Source: Thermodesulfovibrionales bacterium
Lineage (GTDB): Bacteria; Nitrospirota; Thermodesulfovibrionia; Thermodesulfovibrionales; SM23-35
DNA length: 46,013 bases
Direction: 5' to 3'
Assembly (NCBI GenBank): GCA_031082155.1
Contig: JAVHLL010000005.1
Span: 1-46,013 of the forward strand
Shown here: piece by piece, positions 1-8,037 of the stretch
Layout of the letters: every line of letters starts with the position of its first letter
How positions within the stretch are numbered: the first letter of the stretch is position 1
Notes under the pieces: generated by a model
The model's input: the letters and a program-made list of their open reading frames with translations, nothing else
Told to the model about the DNA's origin: nothing
Databases searched by the model: none
Made by a program: the position numbers and the translations under genes

Positions 1-1
1 A

Positions 2-319
2 AGAATGGGAAGAAGAATCGAATTCAATAATGTCAATGTTCAAGGGCTGACCCCTATTCCGTTAACGGATACCGATTTGATTTACTCGATGTGGGAAGGT
101 TATTGGGATGACATGAATCCGTTTTGGAAGAAATACGGAGTTCCTATTATCCAAGTGCATACCAGTGGTCACGCTTACATCGAAGAAATGAAATCCTTTG
201 TCGAAGCAGCCAAACCGAAGCACATCATTCCCAATCACACCTTTTATCCTGAAAAGTATAGAGAACTGTTGGGGGATAATGTGATGCTCCTGAAGGACAA
301 ACAGCCAGTGGTTCTTTAG
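2..319 (+). CDS. C-terminal part of a metallo-beta-lactamase-fold hydrolase (5' truncated)
   Basis: The reading frame is open to the left edge of the window, so the gene begins outside it and the Met at base 5 is probably internal. The visible ~105 residues end in a segment with VHTSGHA, then AKPKHIIPNHTFYPEKY. This is the arrangement at the C-terminus of RNase J and related beta-CASP/MBL hydrolases, where a conserved Ser-Gly-His precedes a strand stating where the product list is kept (RMMBL-like region). The catalytic HxHxDH motif would lie upstream and cannot be seen, so metal binding and substrate are unproven. It converges with the cation-transporter gene, 61 bases downstream. It may be a nuclease or a general MBL hydrolase. 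Confidence 0.7.
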   Translation, partial: RMGRRIEFNNVNVQGLTPIPLTDTDLIYSMWEGYWDDMNPFWKKYGVPIIQVHTSGHAYIEEMKSFVEAAKPKHIIPNHTFYPEKYRELLGDNVMLLKDKQPVVL

Positions 320-380
320 AAGCAAGGGAAAGAATCCACAGAATACTTTACAAATGATGTGAAAAGACGGCATTTAAATG

Positions 381-1043
381 TTAATCACACTTCCCCTGAC
401 AGCTACAGGTTATGCCTTTGGCTTTTTGAAATGATTCAAGCCCTTCTTTAAAAGAAAAACCAGCAATCAAGACTGTCCCCACAGAGTCAATACCACCAAT
501 CCCCGTGAGTTCATATCCAGCACTTGATACAAGAAGAATAACTGAAAGATAAAGACATGCTTTTGTGCAATTGGCATCTGCTATGATTGCCTGAGAACCC
601 AATTGAGTACCTATTTTGACTTTATAATGTATCAAGCTCCACATGGTAAAAATAGACACCAAAGAGATAACTATTCCCCATAAGGTTGTTTCAGGCTTAT
701 GCCCCTGATAAAGATTAATCAGAGCTGTCACTATAAGACCTACTGAAAGAATATAGAAGGCTGTCCCCGTAATTTTCAGTGCCTGTCTTTCAAAACTGTC
801 TGAATTTGTCCCAGCATTCCTTCGTATTCGGTTAATCATGTGCCATATACCAATGCCTGAGATGACTTCAACAAAAGAATCCAAGCCAAATCCGAATAGT
901 GCCAGGGTTTCATCTTCCACACCGAAATAGACGGAAACCAACCCCTCCATGATGTTGTAAAAAATAGTTATCAGGGCAAGAACATTTGCCCATTTATAGA
1001 GTAGGACTTTTTCCTTGTTGAGTCCGATTGATAATAATTCCAT
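381..1043 (-). CDS. Cation diffusion facilitator-like membrane transporter with Cys-rich tail
   Basis: A 220-residue protein with five or six hydrophobic segments (about 20-40, 45-65, 90-110, 120-140, 150-175, 180-200), fitting a short member of the cation-efflux superfamily. The expected acidic residues appear as D55/E59 in the second membrane helix and D156 in the fifth. D156 is followed by C159 and C163 rather than the usual His/Asp pair. The protein ends in a small cluster, C213, C215 and C219, that could bind a soft metal. It lacks the large C-terminal cytoplasmic domain of classical CDF exporters. No ribosome-binding site is obvious before the ATG. It is divergent from the small zinc-ribbon gene at 1139. 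Metal identity is not readable from the sequence. Confidence 0.75.
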   Translation of the reverse strand: MELLSIGLNKEKVLLYKWANVLALITIFYNIMEGLVSVYFGVEDETLALFGFGLDSFVEVISGIGIWHMINRIRRNAGTNSDSFERQALKITGTAFYILSVGLIVTALINLYQGHKPETTLWGIVISLVSIFTMWSLIHYKVKIGTQLGSQAIIADANCTKACLYLSVILLVSSAGYELTGIGGIDSVGTVLIAGFSFKEGLESFQKAKGITCSCQGKCD

Positions 1044-1138
1044 AGATATATGTTAACAAAGGAATCTTCTTTATTCAGACAGATACAAATTGAGACAATA
1101 CAATTACAATTACAATTTGGTTTGGTTTATTATTAATA

Positions 1139-1420
1139 ATGGAAAGAGAACTGATAGAAATATTGCTATTAGCAGCTATTATTGGATTGATCCCTGCATT
1201 TATAGCCCGAAAAAAAGGAAAGAGCTTTGTATTATGGTGGTTTTATGGTTTTATGATATTTATTGTGGCGTTGCCTCATGCATTATGGATTAAACCTCTC
1301 AATCAAAAGGTAGAACAAAAGCAGAGGTCAGAGGGAATGAAAAAATGTTTTTATTGTGCTGAATCTATAAAAAAAGAAGCTAAGGTTTGTCAGTATTGTG
1401 GGAAGTTGCTTCATGATTAA
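1139..1420 (+). CDS. Small membrane protein with C-terminal zinc ribbon
   Basis: A 93-residue protein. Residues 5-22 and 30-50 are hydrophobic helices separated by a basic ARKKGK turn. After a charged linker come CFYC (about 75-78) and CQYCG (about 87-91), a two-CxxC zinc ribbon with the AESIKKEAKVC spacing typical of many small bacterial membrane proteins. The ribbon probably sits in the cytoplasm. An overlapping frame starting at 1090 has no domain features and is not used. Upstream bases are AT-rich without a clear Shine-Dalgarno site, so expression is likely weak or leaderless. Its function is not known; the fold assignment is firm and the role is not. Confidence 0.7.
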   Translation: MERELIEILLLAAIIGLIPAFIARKKGKSFVLWWFYGFMIFIVALPHALWIKPLNQKVEQKQRSEGMKKCFYCAESIKKEAKVCQYCGKLLHD

Positions 1421-1766
1421 AAATAGGTATGGATGAGCATACTCTATTGATAATCTTCTGGGTCTTTGAAATGTTCTTCAAATGAATTTTTATAATCAGT
1501 TTGAAGTAGCCTATCATCCATAATAGAGTTCAACTTATGCAAAATTATGAGCATTTGTGCATAATAGAATCATATAAAAACAAGGAGTTAGGCATTTCTA
1601 TAGTGCTTGGGGTGTGAGTGGTCGCCCGTTCAAATCGGGTCGCCCCGACCATTTATTGTCAAGGGTTCGCAATGTCTGGTAAATATTTGCCGGACACTAC
1701 TGGATTTGCTTCGATCTCATATTTCAGATTCAGTTCAATCAGGACAGGGGGTAGACTCCTCTGCCA
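1421..1766. other. Intergenic stretch with a tRNA-Pro fragment
   Basis: No protein-coding gene is supported here. The left half is AT-rich, with a short inverted repeat (TTATGCA at 1535-1541, TGCATAA at 1558-1564). The right half holds the tRNA-Pro 3' half at 1607-1651, listed separately. Beyond that, up to the end of the patatin gene, I see no promoter, terminator or small gene that I would defend. Confidence 0.6.
1607..1651 (+). pseudogene. 3' half of a tRNA-Pro(GGG) gene
   Basis: Read as tRNA positions 32-76, the bases give an anticodon loop TTGGGGT (anticodon GGG, G37), anticodon-stem 3' strand GTGAG and variable region TGGTC. They continue with T-stem GCCCG/CGGGT around TTCAAAT, acceptor 3' strand CGCCCCG, discriminator A and an encoded CCA. 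Every element from the loop to the 3' end is intact. The 5' half is absent: the bases before the loop do not pair with GTGAG beyond the closing pairs, and no CGGGGCG acceptor strand lies upstream. Such fragments are left when an element integrates in the anticodon loop of a tRNA gene. A shortened copy lies at 6026-6055. It cannot make a functional tRNA. Confidence 0.75.
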
Positions 1767-4004
1767 TCAGAGGGAACCTCCCTGTCTGCCGAATGTTTGC
1801 CCCAGGTAAAAATATACCGCGCTATTCCCGCCGCCGGCGTGTCCGAACCCTAAGTAAAAAGGGCCGAAAGGGGTGTCATATCCGATAAAAACGCTTCCTG
1901 AAAGCCTCATGTTTTTGAATTCAGTTTCTTCATCCTTTTGCCAGACGTTTCCCGTCTCGACCGAACCGCCGAGGTAAAAATTACCGAGCAGGGACTGATG
2001 TGCATTCCAGTAGGTAATGAGCCTGCCGAGACCGAGACGCTGACCGCGAAGCTGGCCCTCATGGAGACCGGAGAGCGCAAAAAACCCGCCCATTGAAAAT
2101 TCATCATAATACGGGATCTGATTGCCGATATATGATCCCAGCAAGATACTGCCCAGAATGGTATATTTTTTATACGTGAAAGCCTTCAGAAAAGAAACCT
2201 CGATTTTGTTGTAGTTGTTATCGGCGCCGACATCCCTCAGCGACGAATAGAGTTTCACATAGCCGAAATATCCTTCGTGGGGGAAATTTACATTATCTAT
2301 CTGATCAGCGACTACCTTGAGTGTCAGTGCGCCCTGATTTATTCTGCCTTCTCCTATACCCAATGTTCCCTTCATAAGCTTAGGCTTTATGAATCCTCCC
2401 AGATACCCTATTCTCACTTCCCCATATGTCCATGGCTGTATTCCGAAATCAATGCCGCCTTCGAGCGTCCTCAGGCGGTATTCCGCGATGATATTATTTT
2501 CATGATACACATTCACATTATCCTGCATCCATGTTCCGTGAGGAGCAACGAAGAAAAGACGGGAAGGAACGATCGGCTGATAGAACTCCGAGAAAATACC
2601 CTTTGCACTGCCGAACTGCAGCTGGTTTTTCCATTCAGCGCCGAGCCGGTTCATCCAGCGCATGGTATAGTCTACCCCGATATTATAATTGTTATCCCCG
2701 TCAAAATCGGATTCAAGATTTATTCCCATTCTGAGATAGTTCGGCCCCCAGGATTTTTCTTTCGGCCTCAGGATGATATCGTATTTGTCTCCATTCGGTT
2801 TAAACTGGAGGTCGATTCTCTCAAAATCTCCCATCCCGTATAGCAACCCCACATCTTCCTTCAGTTTTTGAATATCAAGACTGTCTCCTTGAGAAATTTT
2901 TAACTTGCTTGCAACAGCTTCCGGTGATACTACTGAAAGGCCTTCCACGGTGACGGAGCCTGCTGTTATGATTGATACTTTTTCCCGATGATGTTTTGCA
3001 GCGAAAACGGCATATGCCTCATCTGTGACAGAGTACCGGCGCAGCTCTTTTTCTTTCAGTCTCGCAGCCTGTTCGCCCTGATCGACAGCTTCTTTTCCTC
3101 TCTGGAAATCCACTGAGGTGATCGACCCGAGTTCAGGCCTGATGAAGACATCTTTATCGCCAAGGGTGTCTATCTGTGCCTGCACGTTCTGATTTATCAT
3201 GATATCGATCATCTGGTTCATGACCGCTATCGGAGAACCGAGGTCTTCCCGTTTTGACAGTGGTTTCCCGACGTCCACGGCAATTACTACCTCTGCGCAC
3301 ATCTCCCTCACGACATCAACAGGAAGATTCCTGACAATGCCACCGTCAGTCAAATAGCGGCCATTGACTTCGGCAGGCGGAAATACTCCCAGAGCAGACA
3401 TGCTGGCTCTTGAAGCAGCTGCAAGACTGCCGCTGCCGAGCAATACCATTTCACCGGTCTCGAGGTCGGCTGCAACAGCCCTGAAAGGGATAGGCAACTG
3501 ATCAAAGTCCTCGATTTGCGAGACCGGAAGCAGTAAGGTTTCGAAGAATATCCCAATCTTCTGGCCTGCAATTAAAGATTTCGGCATTTGCACCTTATCA
3601 TTTTTTATACCGACTGATATCTTGGAAAGGTATGTAAGGTCTTCCTGCTTGCGCCTGAAGCCGATATCTTTGCGCGGCGGGTTGTCGGAAAAAATATCAT
3701 CCCAATCCACAGTTGTCAATACTTTTTCGATCTCTGCAGCAGACATTCCTGATGCGTAGAGACTTGCGACGATAGCTCCCATACTTGTGCCGGCAATACA
3801 GGCAACAGGGATTTTCAGTTCTTCGATCACCTTCAGTACGCCGATATGGGCTGCTCCCTTTGCACCGCCACCGCCGAGCACAAGACCGATCTTTGGTCTT
3901 TCCTTCGTTTCCGCGGCGGTCGCGTAATCCGGGGGAAAAATACAGAATAAACCAAAAATGAAAAGGAGAAAAGTTATGAGTATTGTATGTAGCTTCTGGG
4001 TCAT
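1767..4004 (-). CDS. Patatin-like phospholipase fused to POTRA and beta-barrel (type Vd autotransporter, PlpD-like)
   Basis: A 745-residue protein with three parts after a signal peptide (1-30, ending ATAA). Residues 37-320 are a patatin domain: oxyanion loop GGGGAKG (44-50), nucleophile Ser74 in GTSMG, and catalytic Asp220 in DGG. Residues about 343-415 resemble a single POTRA domain. From about 420 to the end are alternating strands of an outer-membrane 16-strand barrel of the Omp85 superfamily, ending YLGQTF plus a short tail. This order matches PlpD of Pseudomonas, in which the barrel exports its own lipase domain to the surface. The expected activity is phospholipase A or lysophospholipase outside the cell. 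It is followed downstream by a tRNA-Pro fragment and preceded by a YiiX-like gene on the same strand, 138 bases away. Confidence 0.9.
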   Translation of the reverse strand: MTQKLHTILITFLLFIFGLFCIFPPDYATAAETKERPKIGLVLGGGGAKGAAHIGVLKVIEELKIPVACIAGTSMGAIVASLYASGMSAAEIEKVLTTVDWDDIFSDNPPRKDIGFRRKQEDLTYLSKISVGIKNDKVQMPKSLIAGQKIGIFFETLLLPVSQIEDFDQLPIPFRAVAADLETGEMVLLGSGSLAAASRASMSALGVFPPAEVNGRYLTDGGIVRNLPVDVVREMCAEVVIAVDVGKPLSKREDLGSPIAVMNQMIDIMINQNVQAQIDTLGDKDVFIRPELGSITSVDFQRGKEAVDQGEQAARLKEKELRRYSVTDEAYAVFAAKHHREKVSIITAGSVTVEGLSVVSPEAVASKLKISQGDSLDIQKLKEDVGLLYGMGDFERIDLQFKPNGDKYDIILRPKEKSWGPNYLRMGINLESDFDGDNNYNIGVDYTMRWMNRLGAEWKNQLQFGSAKGIFSEFYQPIVPSRLFFVAPHGTWMQDNVNVYHENNIIAEYRLRTLEGGIDFGIQPWTYGEVRIGYLGGFIKPKLMKGTLGIGEGRINQGALTLKVVADQIDNVNFPHEGYFGYVKLYSSLRDVGADNNYNKIEVSFLKAFTYKKYTILGSILLGSYIGNQIPYYDEFSMGGFFALSGLHEGQLRGQRLGLGRLITYWNAHQSLLGNFYLGGSVETGNVWQKDEETEFKNMRLSGSVFIGYDTPFGPFYLGFGHAGGGNSAVYFYLGQTFGRQGGSL

Positions 4005-4142
4005 ACCTTTCCTATGGTGTTATGGGCCATTATAGCAACAGCACAGAGGGTTGTCTATCTGACTTTAGTCCAACAGGTAAAATATAAGGAAATCTTAGAG
4101 TTTAGAAAAAATTGCGAGGGATATCTTGATCAGCTGACGATA

Positions 4143-5636
4143 TTATTTGCCTTTTTTCACTTCATCTTTCGCTGTCCGGGCAAGCGTTACCAGCTCCCAG
4201 TAAGGAGGAGCATATCCATGATCTGCCTTGAACTGATCGGCCTTGAAGGAAAGACGTTCTTTAATGGCCTCGTGTTTTTTGTCATAATACTGTGTACGCA
4301 ATGCTGTGGTTGCAGACATGCCTTCCGGGACAGGTCCGGGTCTCCCGAAAAAATTCAGGACAACACTATAGGCCTTTACAGTACGTGCCAAGGGAATGAG
4401 ATACCATTGATAGGAGAGTTCATCTCCCTTTTCCGCGCCTTCGAGCATCACTTCTGTTACTGCGTTATCATAACGGTCTTTTTTGAGGGTTGCCTGATCC
4501 CGCCACTCCGCAACAACCACAAGCTGCGGGTCATACTCAAGATCAGAAGGTTCCTGTGTTTCGAAATGGCGCACGCCGAAAGCGGACAGCCATTTTCTAA
4601 GTCCCGGGGACGAGATATGCGAGATGCCGGCCCACAGATGGATGCCGAACTGCTCATATGCTGCTGATGCCACTTCCGAGCAGAAGAGTTTTGAATGGTC
4701 TTTGTAATCCATCGCAAAATCATAAGGGATATGTTCCTCGTTTGCACGCCTGTAGGCAAACTCTGCCGCCTTATGGGGGAGCATCGGGTCATTTATCATC
4801 TGAGGAAGATCAGCCCTGGGCCGCAGAAGCATTATGCGCAATTTCTTGTCCTTCAGATATTCCTCAACAGTTGATACGACGACGCCGATCTCGATGTGCG
4901 ATTCAACAATCTTTGCCTCATGTGTTCCGGGATCGACATAGACAAATGCGATATGGGAGAAATTACCGGGATAGTCATTCCCGCGTGCGATAAGCGCAGA
5001 GGTAAGTGCGCCGCCCCGGGAAACAAGGATATCTCCGCTGTGTATTTTCACATTATGGATGTCGGTTGCGGGTGTCTGAGACGGCGCATCCATGTCCTTG
5101 ATCAGAACAGGATATGCGGCCTTTGGCGATTGCAGCATTATCTCTTCGATTGCAGTGCGGCCTCCGTAGAGAAGCCTGTAAAGGGTTATCCTTGATGCGT
5201 TGTCATTCATATCCCAGCGCTCCGACTGCTTTTTGACAACATAACGCATATCGGTTACAAAGCGGATGTATTCAGGAATAAATATATTGCAACCGCTCAC
5301 GAGCGGACCGGTCTCAAACATTCTTCGCTCAAGATCCGCAAATTCTGGAGCATCCGGCCCAAGGTTTTTCCGGGATATCTGAAGGAGGAGACTGGCTGCT
5401 TCGATAAGTTCAGATGCAATCCGATTCTCGATATCTCTGCAACCGGACTGCTGCAGCTGTCTGTATTGCGCCTCAAGCGTCTGCCAATACGAATCCTGGT
5501 TCCATACAAAGGGTTGTTTTGTTTGAGAACCGGAATCAGAGAATGATAAAAACGGTTCTTGCTCGGGGATCAGCAATAACAGATAAGCTGCGGCAAGTAT
5601 ACATACAACAACCGCGATGAATGTTTTATTTCTCAA
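4143..5636 (-). CDS. YiiX/YebB-like NlpC/P60-family cysteine hydrolase, membrane-anchored
   Basis: A 497-residue protein. An N-terminal hydrophobic segment (5-23) acts as signal anchor, so the rest is periplasmic. Residues about 196-350 form a permuted papain-like (YiiX/DUF830) domain. It has SGDILVSRG at its start, His228 in FSHIAFVY, and the nucleophile candidate Cys319 in KLFCSEV with Glu321 two residues on. In this superfamily the circular permutation puts His before Cys, as here. Enzymes of the group act as amidases or thioesterases on peptidoglycan, lipids or peptide conjugates. The flanking 45-190 and 350-497 regions are mainly helical and unassigned. It is upstream of the patatin-autotransporter gene in the same orientation and could be cotranscribed with it. 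The substrate is unknown. Confidence 0.82.
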   Translation of the reverse strand: MRNKTFIAVVVCILAAAYLLLLIPEQEPFLSFSDSGSQTKQPFVWNQDSYWQTLEAQYRQLQQSGCRDIENRIASELIEAASLLLQISRKNLGPDAPEFADLERRMFETGPLVSGCNIFIPEYIRFVTDMRYVVKKQSERWDMNDNASRITLYRLLYGGRTAIEEIMLQSPKAAYPVLIKDMDAPSQTPATDIHNVKIHSGDILVSRGGALTSALIARGNDYPGNFSHIAFVYVDPGTHEAKIVESHIEIGVVVSTVEEYLKDKKLRIMLLRPRADLPQMINDPMLPHKAAEFAYRRANEEHIPYDFAMDYKDHSKLFCSEVASAAYEQFGIHLWAGISHISSPGLRKWLSAFGVRHFETQEPSDLEYDPQLVVVAEWRDQATLKKDRYDNAVTEVMLEGAEKGDELSYQWYLIPLARTVKAYSVVLNFFGRPGPVPEGMSATTALRTQYYDKKHEAIKERLSFKADQFKADHGYAPPYWELVTLARTAKDEVKKGK

Positions 5637-5755
5637 ATAACTTCTCGATCTTCATGCTGAATATTTTTTGTGTTATCATATGACATTCTTATGTATAAAA
5701 ATTTAATCAAAAAATTCCTCGAAGCTCAGCTTCGTGGTTACTGTTCTCCTTATTC

Positions 5756-5892
5756 TGTCATTCCCGCTTGTCCGGAATCTTTCCGGAGCATATGTTCTAT
5801 AACGACAATACAGGAATGCAAATCCCGAAAGCTTTCGGGACGGACAAGCCGGAATGACATTTTTGATACCTCGTCCCGAAAGCCTTCGGGAC
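5756..5892. repeat. Compound inverted-repeat (MITE- or REP-like) element
   Basis: The outer arms at 5756-5774 and 5841-5859 are inverted copies of 19 bases with one mismatch (TGTCATTCCCGCTTGTCCG and its complement). Inside are the hairpin TCCGGAA-TCT-TTCCGGA (5771-5787) and the perfect palindrome CCCGAAAGCTTTCGGG (5824-5839). A related hairpin, GTCCCGAA-AGCC-TTCGGGAC (5873-5892), follows. No coding capacity is evident. This looks like a non-autonomous or REP-like dispersed element; a related stem is at 16548-16570. Confidence 0.7.
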
Positions 5893-6025
5893 TGAGGGGT
5901 AGTTCATTTCTTTAGAATAATTTATGGTATAAAAATGCTGGAAACATTATGCAAAATAGGACAAAAAATAGCAAATTAAACATTGTAAATTGCAATAATA
6001 TCAATAAGTTATCCTTAATATAATC

Positions 6026-6055
6026 GCTTGGGTGTGAGTGGTCGCTCCGACCATT
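6026..6055 (+). repeat. Second, shortened copy of the tRNA-Pro 3' fragment
   Basis: The run GCTTGGG-TGTGAGTGGTCGC followed by CCGACCATT repeats the fragment at 1605-1653 in the same orientation. It lacks one G of the anticodon loop and about 19 bases covering the T-arm. It brackets, with the first copy, the 4.4 kb that holds the patatin and YiiX-like genes. It could be one end of an old integration event or a dispersed repeat derived from the tRNA gene. Confidence 0.6.
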
Positions 6056-6091
6056 AGTCTGCACAATACATTCTTGTGGGCATTTTTGATT

Positions 6092-6706
6092 ATGCACGAT
6101 TATATGCAAATTTTTTTTAGCTGGCTTGTAGATACTATCGGCTCCATGGGATATCCGGGAATTATGCTCCTCATGTTTATCGAGAGTACATTCATACCGC
6201 TGCCTTCTGAGCTTGTGATTCCTCCCGCAGGATATCTGATCTACCAGCAACAGATGAGCTGGGCAGGGGTAATCATCTCCGGGACGGTGGGGAGCGTGCT
6301 CGGCGCACTTTTTAATTATGGAATTGCGGTGTACCTTGGAAGACCTGTCATTCTCCGATACGGCAAATATTTCGGCGTTACCGAGAAACATTTCCTGAAA
6401 GGGGAGGCTTTCTTTCTGAGACACGGGAATATCAGTACCTTTATCGGCAGGCTTATTCTGGGGGTAAGGCATTATATCTCATTCCCGGCAGGACTTTGGA
6501 GAATGAACCTCGCCAAGTTCAGTTTCTATACGGCGTTTGGGGCTTCGATCTGGGTATGGATTCTCGCATATATCGGTTTCTTCGTGGGTGACAACAAGGA
6601 GAGGATCATGGAAGTGAGCAAGCAATGGAGTGTATATGTTATTCTTGCATGCATTGGATTAATAGCCGTGTATATTTTCTGGCACAAAAAAAGGAAAGTA
6701 CTATAG
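6092..6706 (+). CDS. DedA/SNARE-associated family membrane protein
   Basis: A membrane protein of about 204 residues of the DedA (VTT) family, whose members flip or transport polyprenyl-phosphate and phosphatidylethanolamine-type lipids and support envelope integrity. Marker segments are ESTFIPLPSELVIPPAG (an acidic residue in a re-entrant loop), then FIGRLILGVRHYISFPAG. In the latter the conserved Arg-Gly-x-Arg and Pro-Ala-Gly of the second re-entrant loop are kept. Four or five hydrophobic stretches follow, with a C-terminal basic HKKRK. A GTG at 6038 would lengthen the protein but falls inside the tRNA-derived repeat, so the ATG at 6092 is preferred. The endonuclease Q gene follows 47 bases on. 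Confidence 0.88.
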   Translation: MHDYMQIFFSWLVDTIGSMGYPGIMLLMFIESTFIPLPSELVIPPAGYLIYQQQMSWAGVIISGTVGSVLGALFNYGIAVYLGRPVILRYGKYFGVTEKHFLKGEAFFLRHGNISTFIGRLILGVRHYISFPAGLWRMNLAKFSFYTAFGASIWVWILAYIGFFVGDNKERIMEVSKQWSVYVILACIGLIAVYIFWHKKRKVL

Positions 6707-6753
6707 AAGTCGAAATTATTCAACTGCATTTTTTAAGTAAATGAGCACCTGAT

Positions 6754-8025
6754 ATGCGTTTTATTGCTGACCTTCATATCCATTCAAAATATTCGCGGGC
6801 GACGAGCAGAGACATGTCTCCGGAGAACATCTGGAAGTGGGCGCAGCGCAAGGGAATCGTTGTTGTCGGTACCGGCGATTTCACCCATCCGAAGTGGCTC
6901 CAGGAATTACAGGAAAAACTGGAAATTACTGAGAATAACCTGCTGCAAATACGGAATGAATTTCGATCGGATGATGTCCCTCCCTCGTGCAGGGCAGAAG
7001 TCTTTTTCATGCTTACTGCAGAAATAAGCTGTATCTATTCAAAAAACGGCAAGGTAAGGAAAATTCACTGCCTCCTGCTTGCCCCTGATTTTTCAGCTGC
7101 GGAAAAAGTCAATGCTGCGTTGTCACGCATCGGGAATCTCTCATCCGATGGAAGACCGATCCTCGGCCTTGATGCAAAGAATCTTCTCGAAATCGTTCTT
7201 GAAATAGATGCAGATATCATGCTTGTCCCGGCACATGCATGGACTCCTCATTTTTCGGTATTTGGTGCAAACTCCGGTTTTGATTCACTCGATGAGTGTT
7301 TTGAAGAGTTCATCCCTCATATTTTTGCCATAGAAACAGGGTTGTCATCAGACCCGTCCATGAACTGGAGGCTCTCTGCGCTGGACAGTGTTACCCTTCT
7401 CTCGAATTCTGATGCCCACTCTCCGGCTAAACTCGGCAGGGAAGCAAATATCTTTGATACCGGATTGTCTTACACAGAGATTCTCGATTCGATCAGGACA
7501 AGGAGAGGCTTTATGGGTACGATCGAATTTTTCCCTGAAGAGGGGAAATACCATTATGATGGACACAGTGCGTGCGGAATAACCCTTTCGCCCTGGGAGA
7601 CGATACAAAACAACTACCTTTGCCCTGTATGCGGGAAAAAGGTGACGGTTGGAGTACTCCACAGAGTCCAAAAACTTGCGGACCGGGAAACAGGCTATCA
7701 ACTGGAGGGAGCGCTGCCTTTCCGCTCCATAATACCTCTCCAGGAGGTTCTTGCTGAGACCTTGAAAAAGGGTGTGAATACGAAAACAGTGAAAGACGAA
7801 TATGAAAAATTACTCCAGAAACTCGGGAATGAATTCACAATCCTTACAGATACTCCGCTCGATGTCATCGAACGTGAAGGGTCGCTTCTTTTCAGAAAAG
7901 CAATCCAGCGAATGCGTACGGGGAATATTCATATCAGTCCGGGATTCGATGGAGAGTACGGGAAGATAAAGATATTTGAGAATGTCACGCGTCAGGCAAT
8001 CAAAGGACAAACATTGTTTTTGTAA
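6754..8025 (+). CDS. endoQ: Endonuclease Q-family PHP-domain nuclease
   Basis: A 423-residue protein of the PHP phosphoesterase-plus-zinc-finger family (COG1379). Archaeal and a few bacterial members are endonuclease Q, which nicks DNA 5' of uracil, hypoxanthine, xanthine and abasic sites. Residues 1-260 form a PHP domain with DLHIHSKYSRA (6-16), a D42/H45 pair, E90 (TAEIS), H161 (PAHAWTP) and D220/H222 (SNSDAHSP). A zinc-finger region follows: C274, C290, C293 and H303 (LCPVCGKK...VLHRV). The C-terminal third keeps the LADRE and IPLQE segments of the family. Function is assigned by family resemblance. Non-repair roles are known for other PHP proteins, but the motif order fits EndoQ well. Confidence 0.85.
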   Translation: MRFIADLHIHSKYSRATSRDMSPENIWKWAQRKGIVVVGTGDFTHPKWLQELQEKLEITENNLLQIRNEFRSDDVPPSCRAEVFFMLTAEISCIYSKNGKVRKIHCLLLAPDFSAAEKVNAALSRIGNLSSDGRPILGLDAKNLLEIVLEIDADIMLVPAHAWTPHFSVFGANSGFDSLDECFEEFIPHIFAIETGLSSDPSMNWRLSALDSVTLLSNSDAHSPAKLGREANIFDTGLSYTEILDSIRTRRGFMGTIEFFPEEGKYHYDGHSACGITLSPWETIQNNYLCPVCGKKVTVGVLHRVQKLADRETGYQLEGALPFRSIIPLQEVLAETLKKGVNTKTVKDEYEKLLQKLGNEFTILTDTPLDVIEREGSLLFRKAIQRMRTGNIHISPGFDGEYGKIKIFENVTRQAIKGQTLFL

Positions 8026-8037
8026 CTATGGATAAAA

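Larger units (their letters stand above)
5637..6091. other. Repeat-rich intergenic region
   Basis: This 455-base non-coding stretch separates the YiiX-like gene from the DedA gene. It contains a compound inverted repeat at 5756-5892 and a second, shortened tRNA-Pro fragment at 6026-6055, both listed separately. The rest is AT-rich and I see no coding frame, tRNA or clear promoter in it. Confidence 0.65.

Noticed and set aside
1090-1293. 67-codon frame overlapping the small zinc-ribbon gene
   Set aside because: The other frame contains the two CxxC knuckles and membrane helices; this one has no features.
2277-2843. Plus-strand frame of 188 codons across the patatin barrel
   Set aside because: Cys/His-rich random-looking composition, no ribosome-binding site, and antisense to a conserved barrel.
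6026-6055. Functional tRNA gene
   Set aside because: The T-arm and the whole 5' half are missing.
6038-6091. Longer DedA start (GTG at 6038)
   Set aside because: It lies within the tRNA-derived repeat and adds residues with no family support.
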